64,000 nucleotides of DNA from Nocardia sp. BMG51109 (GCF_000526215.1 NZ_JAFQ01000003.1:1-64000); one strand, 5' to 3'. Positions 17,356-26,220 are shown, numbered from the stretch's first letter. Translations and numbers: made by a program. The notes: generated by a model not told the origin, from the letters alone.

Positions 17356-17847
17356 GTGGCGACGACTGCGCAATTGCGGGCGGTACTGGCGGTTTTACAA
17401 GTCGGGCGGAACGGCTCGCCCTCCGGTGGGTCGGCCGAGGATCCGACCATCGAGCACGCCGAGCTGGCGGGTTTGCTGCACCACGTGATCAGCAACGAGC
17501 TGCGCGAGGTGATCGTGGCCGCGCCGCTCGGCGAGACCGGGCGGCGGTGGTCGGCGGCGACCGCGCTGCCGTCGGAGTCGCCGGGCGCCGGAACGCTGTC
17601 CGAGCAGGCCCAGTTCGACGCGCGCTGGCTGCGCGACCGTATCGCCACGCTGGTGTCCCGCAGCGGGCCCGAACCGGTCCCGGCCGCCGTGCAGGCCGTC
17701 GACGCGGCCACCGCGTTGCTGGCGCTGGCGCGCGATCCGCACGGCGACGGCAGCGACGGCGCGTGGCAGGCCGCGATCGACGATCTCGCCACCGCGTTCC
17801 ATCTGGTCAACGACGAGCACAACAGCTGCACGCAGCCGATCCGGTAG
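17356..17847 (+). CDS. Hypothetical helical protein
   Basis: A 163-residue cytoplasmic protein with no recognised domain. It is Ala-rich and predicted by eye to be mostly helical (ATTAQLRAVLAVLQ, ELAGLLHHVISNELREVIV, DARWLRDRIATLVS, AIDDLATAFHLVND). The GTG at 17356 is chosen because AAGGGG lies just upstream at 17344-17349. It is convergent with the GT87 gene, 12 bases apart. No function is proposed. Confidence 0.55.
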   Translation: MATTAQLRAVLAVLQVGRNGSPSGGSAEDPTIEHAELAGLLHHVISNELREVIVAAPLGETGRRWSAATALPSESPGAGTLSEQAQFDARWLRDRIATLVSRSGPEPVPAAVQAVDAATALLALARDPHGDGSDGAWQAAIDDLATAFHLVNDEHNSCTQPIR

Positions 17848-17859
17848 CCGCGGAAGGCG

Positions 17860-19167
17860 TTATCCCGCAGGGGATGTGGTGACGGCGGTGGATGTGGAGA
17901 GGGCGGTGCCCGGCCGGTCGGCGGCGCGCCGCAGATATACGGCGGCGGCCGCGAACAGCGCGAGCGTCAGCCAGACGTAGGCGTTGTGGTAGAAGACGCC
18001 CAGATGCGCCCGGGCCGGCAGATTGATGATGCTGGAGAACCGGGGATCGTAGAGGGCCAGCAGACCGCCGGACGCGACCACGGCAGCCACCAGACATCCC
18101 AGGGGCGCGACCGTCGTGCGCCGCCGCACCGCCAGATCGGTCAGGTGGATCAGCATCGGCGCCAGCCAGACCCAGTGATGTATCCAGCTGTACGGCGACA
18201 CCGCGGTGGTGGTCAGCCCGCACAGCACCACCGCCGGCAACTCGTGCCCCGTCAGCGACAACCGCCGGGCCAGTATCAGGCAGGCCGCGGCGATCGTGAT
18301 CGCACCCACCAGCCACAGCACCTGGTGATCGCCGCCGACGCCGACGGTCCGGGCGACCATGCCGCGCAGCGATTCGTTCTGCGGATTGTCCGGAACGCCC
18401 ACCCGGGTCGGATCCATGAACGCGCCGCGCCAGTACGTCAGCGAATCCTTCGGCATGATCGCCAGGCCGATCAGCGCCGTCGCGACGAACGCGCCGACGG
18501 CGGTCGCGGCGGCCCGGTAGCGCCGGGTGACGAGCAGATAGACGACGAAGAACGCGGGAGTCAGCTTTATTCCGGCCGCGATCCCGGTCAGCACGCCCTT
18601 CCAGCGCGACGAATCCGGCAGCGCCATATCCGCCAGCACGATCACCAGCAGGAGAATGTTGATCTGCCCGAACGTCACGGTCTCCCGCACCGGCTCGCAC
18701 CACAGCAGCAGCCCGGCGATCGGCAGGCTCACCACCGCCAGCCGCAGATCCCGCCGGTAGCCGAGCATCGACAGCGCGGCCCACGCCGATCCGGCCAGCA
18801 TCAGGAGGTTGCCCGCCGCCCCGGCATAGCGGAACAGCTCACCGTGCAGCGCGGCCAGCGGCGTGAACAGCAGCGCCGCGAACGGCGTGTAGACGTATTC
18901 CCAGACGCCGCGGGTGTTGCCGAGCAGCGGGGTGTCGTAGACGGAGACGCCGTCGACCACCCGGTTCGCCGCGACCTGGTAGACGTTCAGGTCCAGCAGA
19001 TGCATCATCAGCTGCGGCGCATCGAGCACCTGCTTGGCCCAGTACAGCCCGGCGACCGTCCCGAGTGCGAGGATTGTCCAGAATGCGGCGGCCGGCAGGG
19101 GACGACGCTGCGGTGTGACCCGCTCAGAGGACGGCGCCGCCGCGTCCTCGACCACCGATAACGACAC
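17860..19167 (-). CDS. GT87 family membrane glycosyltransferase (alpha-mannosyltransferase type)
   Basis: A 435-residue multi-spanning protein of the DUF2029/GT87 family, which includes mycobacterial PimE-like polyprenyl-phosphate-mannose-dependent mannosyltransferases. Features are DLNVYQVAANRVVDGVSVYD (catalytic Asp in the first extracytoplasmic loop), WEYVYTPFAALLFTPLAALH, FGQINILLLVIVLADMALP, GIAAGIKLTPAFFVVYLLVT and SPYSWIHHWVWLAPMLIHL. It would add mannose to a lipid-linked cell-envelope glycan on the outer membrane face. The GTG at 19167 has GGGAGG upstream. Confidence 0.8.
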   Translation of the reverse strand: MSLSVVEDAAAPSSERVTPQRRPLPAAAFWTILALGTVAGLYWAKQVLDAPQLMMHLLDLNVYQVAANRVVDGVSVYDTPLLGNTRGVWEYVYTPFAALLFTPLAALHGELFRYAGAAGNLLMLAGSAWAALSMLGYRRDLRLAVVSLPIAGLLLWCEPVRETVTFGQINILLLVIVLADMALPDSSRWKGVLTGIAAGIKLTPAFFVVYLLVTRRYRAAATAVGAFVATALIGLAIMPKDSLTYWRGAFMDPTRVGVPDNPQNESLRGMVARTVGVGGDHQVLWLVGAITIAAACLILARRLSLTGHELPAVVLCGLTTTAVSPYSWIHHWVWLAPMLIHLTDLAVRRRTTVAPLGCLVAAVVASGGLLALYDPRFSSIINLPARAHLGVFYHNAYVWLTLALFAAAAVYLRRAADRPGTALSTSTAVTTSPAG

Positions 19168-19283
19168 GCATCCTCCCAGCGTTCGGGCTTCGGACCGGCC
19201 CCACGGTAGTAGCACCATGGACGGATCTGCCAGCCGGGATGCGCGCGTCGCGCCGGGTGACCGCCACCTTGCGGGGCTATCGC

Positions 19284-20009
19284 CTACTCCCGGTCGGGCG
19301 CGTTGAGCTGTTGGTTCACCCGGACCAGGACGTCGAGCTGGGCCTTGTTGTAGAGGTCTCGCAGTCCCACGGCGAGCGCCTCCGTCGCACGCCGGGGACC
19401 GACCGGCGAGTCGTCCACCTGACTCAGGTTGGGGTATTCGGCGTGGAGATCGCGGACGTACGGGACCATTCGCTCGGCCAGGTCCGCCCGGGTGCGCTCG
19501 TCGGCGTCCTCGGGCAGCTGCTCGAATTCGCGGCCCGCCGGATCGTCGCGGGTGGCGTGCAACATCTCTCGCAGGGAGTCGAGTGCGGTGGGGCCGAGCA
19601 CCCGGGTGAGAATCGTGGTGTAGGAGCGGTCGGCCTCGGACAGCCCGGCGACGACCTCGCCCAGTTCGGGTGGGAGGTCGGTGGGCGATCCCTGCTTCAT
19701 GAGGAGCGCGAGCTCGACGCGGATGCGCTGCAGGCGGTCGATGGTCGAGGCCAGTTCGGCGTCCAGCGTCTGGAGCGCCTCATGCGGATACCGATCGGCC
19801 TCGCCCATGGCGGCGATCTGGGACAGCGGGATCCCGAGATCGGCGAGGCGCTTGATCCGCAGCACGCGCAGCAGGTCCCGGGCGCCGTACTGCTTGTAGC
19901 CGTTGGATCCCCGCTCGGGCTCGTCGAGCAGGCCGATGTCGTGGTAGTGCCGCACCGCCCGCACGGTGGTGCCGGCGAGTTCGGCGAGCTGGCGGGTACT
20001 CCACGTCAT
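19284..20009 (-). CDS. MerR-family transcriptional regulator
   Basis: A 241-residue regulator. The winged helix-turn-helix MTWSTRQLAELAGTTVRAVR followed by HYHDIGLLDEPERGSNGYKQ and YGARDLLRVLRIKRLADLGI is classic MerR; a dimerisation helix follows (QTLDAELASTIDRLQRIRVE). The C-terminal about 120 residues form an effector-binding part of unknown ligand, without the Cys pattern of metal sensors. It has its own MerR-type promoter at 20064-20094, so autoregulation is likely. No adjacent target gene is obvious. Confidence 0.85.
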   Translation of the reverse strand: MTWSTRQLAELAGTTVRAVRHYHDIGLLDEPERGSNGYKQYGARDLLRVLRIKRLADLGIPLSQIAAMGEADRYPHEALQTLDAELASTIDRLQRIRVELALLMKQGSPTDLPPELGEVVAGLSEADRSYTTILTRVLGPTALDSLREMLHATRDDPAGREFEQLPEDADERTRADLAERMVPYVRDLHAEYPNLSQVDDSPVGPRRATEALAVGLRDLYNKAQLDVLVRVNQQLNAPDRE

Positions 20010-20063
20010 GATCGGCTCCTCCGGGTACGGATCGGCCGGCGCGGGTGCGCCGGCCCGAACAAC

Positions 20064-20094
20064 AGCCTGAACCGTGCCGTAACGGCACAGTCAA
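20064..20094 (-). promoter_or_regulatory. MerR-type promoter with 19-bp spacer and palindrome
   Basis: On the minus strand the -35 is TTGACT (20094-20089) and the -10-like CAGGCT (20069-20064), separated by 19 bp. The spacer holds the perfect palindrome GTGCCGTTACGGCAC (20088-20074). The overlong spacer plus dyad is the hallmark of MerR-activated promoters and it lies just upstream of the merR gene. Confidence 0.7.
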
Positions 20095-20208
20095 GCACGC
20101 GAGTGATTCCGGGGTGTGACTCGAGCCCGGCCGCCCCACTGCTTCACCGACGCGGACAACGACGCCGGCACCAGCAGGTTCCGGTCCGGCAATGCGTTTC
20201 GCGGAGGA

Positions 20209-20814
20209 TCACCGGGGCCGATCGTCGGTGGCGTACGCGCCGCTCAGCGCCGAAGTGACCATCCGGCGCACCGCCCGCGCGTCCGGTGGGGTGCCGGTGC
20301 GGTCGGCGAACAGGAGGTGGGCGGCGCCGACCAGGGTGGGGGCGAGGCCGTCGGGTTCGGCGTCGGCGGGGAGGCGGCCGAGGTCGCGTTCGGCGGACAG
20401 GTAGGCGGTGAGCATCATCGCGGCATCGGTCAGCACCGGGACGCCCGCGGGCCAGGTTTCGCGCAGCCGGGCCCGCAGTTCGTCGCGGAAGGTGACGAGC
20501 GGGACGATCGCCACCGCCACCGATTCGAACACCGCCGTCAGCGCGTCCGTGACGTTGTCGACGATCGTTCCGGAGCCGGCCGAGCCGAGCAGGGTGGCGG
20601 CCTGGGGTTCCATCCGGTGGATGCGGTCGCGGACGAAATCGGCCAGGAACGCGTCGAAATCGGCGAAGTGCCGGTGCAGCACGCCCTTGGCGCAGCCCGC
20701 CTCGTCGGTGACCGCCCGGCTGGTCAGCGCGCTCGGACCGTCCCGCAGCAGGATGCGCTCGGCGGCGTCGAACAGTTGCTGGCGCACGTCGCGCAGGGCG
20801 ACACCGGTCGGCAT
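20209..20814 (-). CDS. TetR-family transcriptional regulator
   Basis: A 201-residue regulator with the TetR N-terminal helix-turn-helix: RQQLFDAAERILLRDGPSAL, TSRAVTDEAGCAKGVLHRHF, ADFDAFLADFVRDRI. The C-terminal ligand domain is not assignable. The start at 20814 has AAAGGAGA upstream. It is divergent from the methyltransferase gene, and two palindromic operators lie between them, so it very likely represses both. Confidence 0.85.
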   Translation of the reverse strand: MPTGVALRDVRQQLFDAAERILLRDGPSALTSRAVTDEAGCAKGVLHRHFADFDAFLADFVRDRIHRMEPQAATLLGSAGSGTIVDNVTDALTAVFESVAVAIVPLVTFRDELRARLRETWPAGVPVLTDAAMMLTAYLSAERDLGRLPADAEPDGLAPTLVGAAHLLFADRTGTPPDARAVRRMVTSALSGAYATDDRPR

Positions 20815-20854
20815 CGGGGTGGATCTCCTTTCGCCCTGGGCGAATTCGTCGACG

Positions 20855-20893
20855 AGTGGGCACATGCCCACTTAGAGTGGGCGCATGACCACT
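20855..20893. promoter_or_regulatory. Two tandem TetR-type operators covering the methyltransferase start codon
   Basis: AGTGGGCACATGCCCACT (20855-20872) and AGTGGGCGCATGACCACT (20876-20893) are near-identical 18-bp dyads (arms AGTGGGCa/TGcCCACT). Their centres are 21 bp, two helical turns, apart. The second contains the ATG (20885) of the methyltransferase. Confidence 0.75.
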
Positions 20894-21715
20894 CTACCGC
20901 CGGAGCCCACCGTCCCCTCCGACCCCGAACCCCACCGCCACCGGCAGGTCGCCGAGTCGTTCGGCGTCGACGCCGAACGCTACGACCGCGCCCGGCCCCG
21001 TTATCCGGACGGCTTGATCGAGCGCGTCGCCGCCGCCTGCCCGGGCGGTGACATTCTCGACGTCGGATGCGGAACCGGTATCGCCGCAAGGCAATTCGCT
21101 GCCGCGGGATGCCGGGTGCTCGGGGTCGAGCCCGATGCGCGGATGGCCGAATTCGCCCGTCGCACGGGCGTCGACGTCGAGGACGGGACGTTCGAGGACT
21201 GGGATCCCGCGGGCCGGTCGTTCGATGCGGTGGTCGCCGGGCAGGCGTGGCACTGGGTGGATCCGGTCGCCGGTCCGGCCAAGGCGGCCCGGCTGCTGCG
21301 GCCCGGCGGCCGGCTGACGGTGTTCGGGCATGTCATCGCCCCGCCGTCGCCGGTGTCCGAGGCGCAGATCGACGCCCTGCGCCGGGTCGCGCCGGATTCG
21401 CCGTTCGCCGTGCAAGGCCCCTCGTCGGCGAGCGACGCCGTGGCGATCTACGAGGCCATGTTCGCGAAGTTCGTCGAGGGGATGCGCGCGGTGGACGAAT
21501 TCGGCGAACCCGAACAGTGGCGGTTCGAGTGGGAACGGTCCTATACCCGGGCCGAGTGGCTCGATCTGGTGCCCTCCACCGGTGCGCTCACGCGGCTTTC
21601 GCGAGACCAGCTCGACGAGGTCTCGGCTCGGATCGGGGCGGCCATCGATGCCGTGGGTGGCAGTTTCCGCATGCCCTACGTCACGCTGGCAGCCAGTGCG
21701 TCGCTGACCGCCTGA
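20885..21715 (+). CDS. Class I SAM-dependent methyltransferase
   Basis: A 276-residue cytoplasmic methyltransferase. The SAM site is DILDVGCGTGIAARQFAAAG (motif I, near residue 57) with the acidic GVEPDARMAEFARR that binds the ribose, and FDAVVAGQAWHWVDP (motif IV) before a helix and LLRPGGRLTVFGHV. The pattern is that of methyltransferase type 11 proteins of small-molecule metabolism. No Shine-Dalgarno sequence is present and the start codon is inside an operator, so a leaderless mRNA is likely. The divergent TetR protein is the probable regulator. The substrate is unknown. Confidence 0.85.
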   Translation: MTTLPPEPTVPSDPEPHRHRQVAESFGVDAERYDRARPRYPDGLIERVAAACPGGDILDVGCGTGIAARQFAAAGCRVLGVEPDARMAEFARRTGVDVEDGTFEDWDPAGRSFDAVVAGQAWHWVDPVAGPAKAARLLRPGGRLTVFGHVIAPPSPVSEAQIDALRRVAPDSPFAVQGPSSASDAVAIYEAMFAKFVEGMRAVDEFGEPEQWRFEWERSYTRAEWLDLVPSTGALTRLSRDQLDEVSARIGAAIDAVGGSFRMPYVTLAASASLTA

Positions 21716-21734
21716 TTTCTCGGAGATAGCAAAT

Positions 21735-21770
21735 GTGCCATTGACAACTGGCACTTTGGTGGCTGATGCT
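21735..21770 (+). promoter_or_regulatory. Promoter with dyad for the lipase-SDR-BVMO operon
   Basis: TTGACA (21741-21746), 17-bp spacer, TGATGC (21764-21769). The predicted start of RNA falls at about 21776, one base from the ATG at 21777, so the message would be leaderless. GTGCCA (21735-21740) and TGGCAC (21749-21754) form a dyad around the -35, a likely repressor or activator site. Confidence 0.6.
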
Positions 21771-21776
21771 TGCGGC

Positions 21777-22772
21777 ATGGCTGAAACAGGGTCAATGGTG
21801 ACCTCCCCGGCCGTCCCCGTATCGGCGTCGCCGCAGGCGCGTCTCGCGGCGGCGGCGTCGGTGCTCGGGGTCCGGCGAATCAACGGGCTGCTCCCGCCCA
21901 ACCGGGCCGGAATCCGGGTCGGCCGGGGTCTGATCGCGACGATCATGGCGGCATTCGGTCCGCCGCTTCCCGGCACGCGCATCCGTTCGGTGCGCTCGGG
22001 CACCGTGCGTGGCGAGTGGGTGCGGGCTCCGGGGGTGCCGCAGGGCGATCGCGCCGTCTACTACGTGCACGGCAGCGGGTACGTGATCTGCTCGGCGCGG
22101 ACCCACCGCGGGCTGGCCTCGCGGCTGTCGAAGGCGACCGGGCTGCCGGTGTTCGTGCTCGACTACCGGCTCGCCCCCGAGCACCGATTCCCGGCCGCCG
22201 CAGAGGATGTCGCCGCCGGTTACCGCTGGCTGCTCGACAACGGTTACCGCGCAGCGGATCTCGTGATCGGCGGCGACTCCGCGGGCTGCCACCTCGGACT
22301 GGATCTGCTGCTACAGAACCTCGACGGCGCGACACCGCAGCCCGCCGGGATGTTCATGTTCTCCCCGCTGATGGACCTGACCCTCGCCCTGGCCGAGCGC
22401 CGCGACCGGCGGCAGCCGGATCCGATGGCCCCGGCGACGGTGGGACGCAGGCTGATCGAGCTCTACACCGCCGGCGAGCCCGCGGCGTCGCCGAGGCTGC
22501 GGCTGGCCATACCGCCGGGCGCCGCGTTGCCACCGCTGTTCGTGCAGGCCGCCGCGGGGGAGATGCTCGGTGACGACGCCCGGCACGTGCGGGATATGGC
22601 GGCCGCCGCCGGCGTCCGCTGCGACCTCGAGCTGTGGCCGGGCCGCATTCACGTCTTCCAGGCGCTGCCGCTGCTGGTGCCCGAGGCCGCACCGGCCCTG
22701 CGCCGTGCCGCCGAATTCGTCGGAGCCGCGCTCGCGGAGTCGAATGTCGTTGTACAGGAACGGGTGAGCTGA
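21777..22772 (+). CDS. Alpha/beta hydrolase of the hormone-sensitive-lipase family (LipR-like)
   Basis: A 331-residue esterase. The oxyanion motif is altered to YYVHGSGYVICSARTHRGLA (HGSG instead of HGGG), then FVLDYRLAPEHRFPAAAEDV and the nucleophile motif VIGGDSAGCHLGLDLLL (GDSAG). The late GRIHVFQALPLLVPEA supplies the catalytic His. It heads an operon with an SDR, a ferritin-like protein, a BVMO and a MerR regulator, an arrangement reminiscent of lipR-mymA of Mycobacterium tuberculosis, where the products act on fatty acids. The start at 21777 fits the leaderless promoter; ATG 21795 is an alternative. Confidence 0.85.
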   Translation: MAETGSMVTSPAVPVSASPQARLAAAASVLGVRRINGLLPPNRAGIRVGRGLIATIMAAFGPPLPGTRIRSVRSGTVRGEWVRAPGVPQGDRAVYYVHGSGYVICSARTHRGLASRLSKATGLPVFVLDYRLAPEHRFPAAAEDVAAGYRWLLDNGYRAADLVIGGDSAGCHLGLDLLLQNLDGATPQPAGMFMFSPLMDLTLALAERRDRRQPDPMAPATVGRRLIELYTAGEPAASPRLRLAIPPGAALPPLFVQAAAGEMLGDDARHVRDMAAAAGVRCDLELWPGRIHVFQALPLLVPEAAPALRRAAEFVGAALAESNVVVQERVS

Positions 22773-22774
22773 TC

Positions 22775-23683
22775 ATGTGGATCATCGACACGCTGCGTGC
22801 GGCGATCGGCGGGGTGCGCCGCACACACGATGCCGACGCCGTGGTCACCGGCGCGGGCAGCGGCATCGGCCGCGCGTTCGCGCTCGAACTCGCCGCGCGT
22901 GGGGGACGAGTGCTGTGCGCCGATATCGATAAGGAACGGGCCGACGAGACCGTCCGGATGATCCGGCGGCTGCACGGCGGTACGGCCCACGCGTTCTGCT
23001 GCGACGTGTCGCGGCGCGACGACGTGGAAAGCCTTGCCCGGGAGGCGGACTCGTTCTTCGGTGGCCCGCCGACCCTGGTGATCAACAACGCCGGCGTCGG
23101 CATCGGCGGAAAACCGGTGGGCGACATCGGGTTCGACGACTGGGAATGGGCGCTCGGCATCAACCTGTGGGGTGTCGTGCACGGCTGCGAGATCTTCGCG
23201 CCGCGCCTGCGCGCGGCCGGGCGCGGCGGCATCATCAACGTCGCCTCCGCGGCGGGTTTCGCGGCCGCACCCGGAATGGCCGTCTACAACGTGTCCAAGG
23301 CCGGGGTGCTGTCGCTGTCGAAGACGCTGGCGGCCGAACTGTCCGGCACCGGGGTCGCGGTCACCGTGCTGTGCCCGACCTTCGTCCGGACCAACGTGGT
23401 CGCCGACGGCCGCATCACCGCCGGGTCGACCCGGCTGGCCGACACCCTCATGCGCCTGAGCGGGTTCTCGCCGGAGCGCGTCGCCACCACGACCCTCGAC
23501 GCCCACGACATCGGCCGCCTGTTCGTGGTGCCGCAGCTGGACGCGCAGCTGATCTGGCACCTCGAACGGCACTTCCCGGCCCTCTACAACCACGCCCTCG
23601 GCGTGCTGAACCGCGTTCTGCCCCGGGAGGATTCGGCGCCGCCCGCGATCCCGGCCGAACGTATCGAGAAGACAGGAGTCTGA
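22775..23683 (+). CDS. Short-chain dehydrogenase/reductase
   Basis: A 302-residue classical SDR. The NAD(P) motif VVTGAGSGIGRAFA lies at residues 23-36, the NNAG motif at 104-107, Ser158 in NVASAAGF and YNVSK at 171-175 complete the active site. CADIDKERAD with Asp after strand 2 suggests NAD rather than NADP. A C-terminal extension of about 60 residues ends in PPAIPAERIEKTGV. The ATG is three bases after the hydrolase stop. It could oxidise a lipid alcohol or carbonyl together with the BVMO downstream. Confidence 0.9.
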   Translation: MWIIDTLRAAIGGVRRTHDADAVVTGAGSGIGRAFALELAARGGRVLCADIDKERADETVRMIRRLHGGTAHAFCCDVSRRDDVESLAREADSFFGGPPTLVINNAGVGIGGKPVGDIGFDDWEWALGINLWGVVHGCEIFAPRLRAAGRGGIINVASAAGFAAAPGMAVYNVSKAGVLSLSKTLAAELSGTGVAVTVLCPTFVRTNVVADGRITAGSTRLADTLMRLSGFSPERVATTTLDAHDIGRLFVVPQLDAQLIWHLERHFPALYNHALGVLNRVLPREDSAPPAIPAERIEKTGV

Positions 23684-23684
23684 C

Positions 23685-24605
23685 ATGGCCTTCGATTTCG
23701 ACGGCATGCTCGGCAAGATCAAGGCCCGGCAGTGGGCCCTGGCCGACATCGACTGGGACGCACCGGGCGCCGAACTGATCGAGCCCGAGCTGCACGCCAA
23801 GCTGAAGCCGTTCATGGCCGATCTGATGTGGATCGAGAACGTCGGCGCGCGCGGCTTCGCGGCGATGGCGAAGAAGGCGCCGACCGAGACGCTCAGGGAG
23901 ATCTACCGCTACTTCCACGCCGAGGAGCAGCGGCACGCCAATGCGGAGCTGGCGCTGATGCGGCGCTGGGGGATGCTCGACGGCGACACGATTCCGGAGC
24001 CGAACATCAACGTGAAGCTGGTGATCGACTTCCTGGACAAGCACTCCGACGAGATGTCGCTGTCGTTCCTGGGCACCGTGATTCCGATGCTCGAGGTGGC
24101 GCTGGACGGCGCGCTGATCAAGTTCGTCACCGACGAGATCGCCGATCCGGTCGCGCAGGAGGTGTTCAAGAAGATCAACGCCGACGAATCGCGGCACCTG
24201 GCAACGGATTACGCCGTGATGGAACTGCTCGGCCACGCCACCACCCGCAAGCTGTTCATCGATCTGGTCGGCGGCTGGGCGAAGCCGTCGTTCCTGGTCG
24301 GGGTGCTGAGCTATGTGCCGCTGCTGAACAAGATGCGCGACAACATCGTCGAGATGGGCGTCGACGAGGAGAAGCTGTACTCGGCGATGCGGCGGTTCAA
24401 GGCGGTCGGCGAGCGCGCGCCGATCGCGAACCGGGTGCCGATGTACCGGATCGTGAAGATGCACAGCGGCTGGGTGATCAACCGCGGCCACCCGTACCAC
24501 CTGTTCGCCGACGCGATGGTGAAGGTGACCGCCCGCATCCCGGACCGCTTCCTCGGCGCGCAGCCCACGTGGTCGAAGGAACTGACCTACGAGCCGGTCG
24601 CGTGA
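23685..24605 (+). CDS. Ferritin-like diiron protein (putative metal-dependent oxidase/hydrolase)
   Basis: A 306-residue, mostly helical protein. Two ExxH-type signatures, AEEQRH (Glu81, His84) and ADESRH (Glu168, His171), each preceded by helices with a further Glu (WIENVGARG and LEVALDGALI), indicate a ferritin-fold diiron centre. The C-terminal 100 residues are soluble and hydrophobic-patch rich. Such proteins occur next to SDR and BVMO genes in mycolate-containing actinobacteria, but their reaction is not established. It starts two bases after the SDR stop, and its stop overlaps the BVMO start. Confidence 0.75.
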   Translation: MAFDFDGMLGKIKARQWALADIDWDAPGAELIEPELHAKLKPFMADLMWIENVGARGFAAMAKKAPTETLREIYRYFHAEEQRHANAELALMRRWGMLDGDTIPEPNINVKLVIDFLDKHSDEMSLSFLGTVIPMLEVALDGALIKFVTDEIADPVAQEVFKKINADESRHLATDYAVMELLGHATTRKLFIDLVGGWAKPSFLVGVLSYVPLLNKMRDNIVEMGVDEEKLYSAMRRFKAVGERAPIANRVPMYRIVKMHSGWVINRGHPYHLFADAMVKVTARIPDRFLGAQPTWSKELTYEPVA

Positions 24606-26128
24606 TGACTACTTCCACTCTTCCCTTGGACGTCGCGATCATCGGCGCCGGTTTCGCCGGGATCGGCGCCGCGATCCGATTGCGGCAGAAGGGTATCGGC
24701 AACTTCGCGATCTTCGAGCGCGACGATCGGGTGGGCGGCACCTGGCGTGACAACACCTATCCGGGTGCGGCCTGCGACATCCCCTCGCGGCTGTACTCCT
24801 ACAGCTTCGCGCCGAATCCGGACTGGTCGCAGACCTATTCGGGCAGCTCCGAGATCCTCGGCTACATCGAGTCGATGGTCGACGAGTCCGGCATCCGGCC
24901 GCGCATCCGATTCGGGCACACCGTGACCGGGCTGGTGTTCGACGAGGAGCAGGGCCTGTGGCACATCGGCTTCGCTGGTCGGCGGCGAAAGGTGAAGGCG
25001 CGCACGGTGGTCCTGGCCTCCGGGCCGCTGGCCACCCCCGGCATGCCGAATATTCCGGGCCTCGATACCTACGAGGGCCACACGATCCACAGCGCCCGCT
25101 GGGACCACGACTACGACTTCACCGGCAAGAAGGTGGCCGTGGTCGGCACCGGAGCCAGTGCGGTGCAGATCATCCCGGAGCTGGTGCGCGACGCCGCGTC
25201 GGTGAAGGTGTTCCAGCGCACGCCGGGCTGGGTGCTGCCGCGGGTGAACCGCCGCACCAGCGGCCTCGCCAAACAGGTGTACCGGCGGGCTCCGGTGACC
25301 CAGTCGCTGGCGCGGGATGCCTGGTTCTGGGGGCACGAGTCGGTGGCGCTGGGCGTGGTGTGGAACTCGCCGCTGACCCGCGTCGTCGAGTCGGTGGCGT
25401 TGCTGCACTTGCGTTCCCAGGTGCGCGATCCGTGGCTGCGCCGGCAGCTGACCCCCGATTTCCGGGCCGGCTGCAAGCGCCTGCTGATCAGCAACGATTA
25501 CTATCCGGCGCTGCAACGCGACAACTGCAAGCTGATTACCTGGCCGATCGTGGAGATCGCACCGCAGGGCATCCGGACCGCCGAGGGGATCGAGCACCGG
25601 TTCGACTGCCTCGTGTTCGCCACCGGATTCGAGGTGGCCAAGCAGGGCACGCCGATCCCGGTGACCGGCCGCGACGGCCGCGTGCTCGCCGACGAATGGC
25701 ACAGGGGCGCTTACGCTTACAAGAGCATCGCGGTGTCCGGGTACCCGAATCTGTTCCTGACCTTCGGGCCCAACTCCGGTCCGGGGCACAATTCGGCCCT
25801 GGTGTACATGGAGGCCCAGATCGAGTATCTGACCGACGCCATCGGCCTGCTGCTCGACCGCGATCTGCGCATGCTGGAGGTGCGCCGCGACCGGCAGGAC
25901 CGCTACAACACCCGGTTGCAGCGCAGATTGACGGCCACCACCTGGAATTCGGGCTGCCGCAGCTGGTATCTGACCGAGGACGGCTTCAACGCCACCATGT
26001 ACCCCGGCTTCGGTACCCAGTACACCCGCGAACTCGCCCGGGTGAATCCGGCGGACTACGTCCTGACCCCGCGCGATCCGGCGGCCGGGGTGGGTGTCGA
26101 TGACCGGATGACGGCCTCGCTCGGTTAG
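24605..26128 (+). CDS. FAD-dependent Baeyer-Villiger-type monooxygenase (MymA-like)
   Basis: A 507-residue flavoprotein with FAD motif VAIIGAGFAGIGAAIRL at the N-terminus, RVGGTWRDNTYPGAACDIPS, the Baeyer-Villiger signature YEGHTIHSARWDHD (F/YxGxxxHxxxW) and the NADPH motif VAVVGTGASAVQ. It would insert oxygen next to a ketone or oxidise a heteroatom using NADPH and O2. LFLTFGPNSGPGHNS and the Trp/Tyr-rich tail also match MymA/EthA relatives. EthA-type enzymes activate thioamide drugs in mycobacteria. ATG overlaps the previous stop by one base. Confidence 0.9.
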   Translation: MTTSTLPLDVAIIGAGFAGIGAAIRLRQKGIGNFAIFERDDRVGGTWRDNTYPGAACDIPSRLYSYSFAPNPDWSQTYSGSSEILGYIESMVDESGIRPRIRFGHTVTGLVFDEEQGLWHIGFAGRRRKVKARTVVLASGPLATPGMPNIPGLDTYEGHTIHSARWDHDYDFTGKKVAVVGTGASAVQIIPELVRDAASVKVFQRTPGWVLPRVNRRTSGLAKQVYRRAPVTQSLARDAWFWGHESVALGVVWNSPLTRVVESVALLHLRSQVRDPWLRRQLTPDFRAGCKRLLISNDYYPALQRDNCKLITWPIVEIAPQGIRTAEGIEHRFDCLVFATGFEVAKQGTPIPVTGRDGRVLADEWHRGAYAYKSIAVSGYPNLFLTFGPNSGPGHNSALVYMEAQIEYLTDAIGLLLDRDLRMLEVRRDRQDRYNTRLQRRLTATTWNSGCRSWYLTEDGFNATMYPGFGTQYTRELARVNPADYVLTPRDPAAGVGVDDRMTASLG

Positions 26129-26220
26129 TGTCGACGGGCAGCGTCGGCAGCAGCAGTGTCGACGGGCCGGTGTCGACGGAAAGAAGCGCGTGGCCGGAGG
26201 AAAGGACGGGCGAGGCAGGG

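Noticed and set aside
26128..26220. N-terminal extension of the second MerR protein from a GTG at 26128
   Set aside because: The extension consists of repeat-derived Ser/Gly/Val-rich residues; the conserved MerR domain starts at the ATG at 26221.
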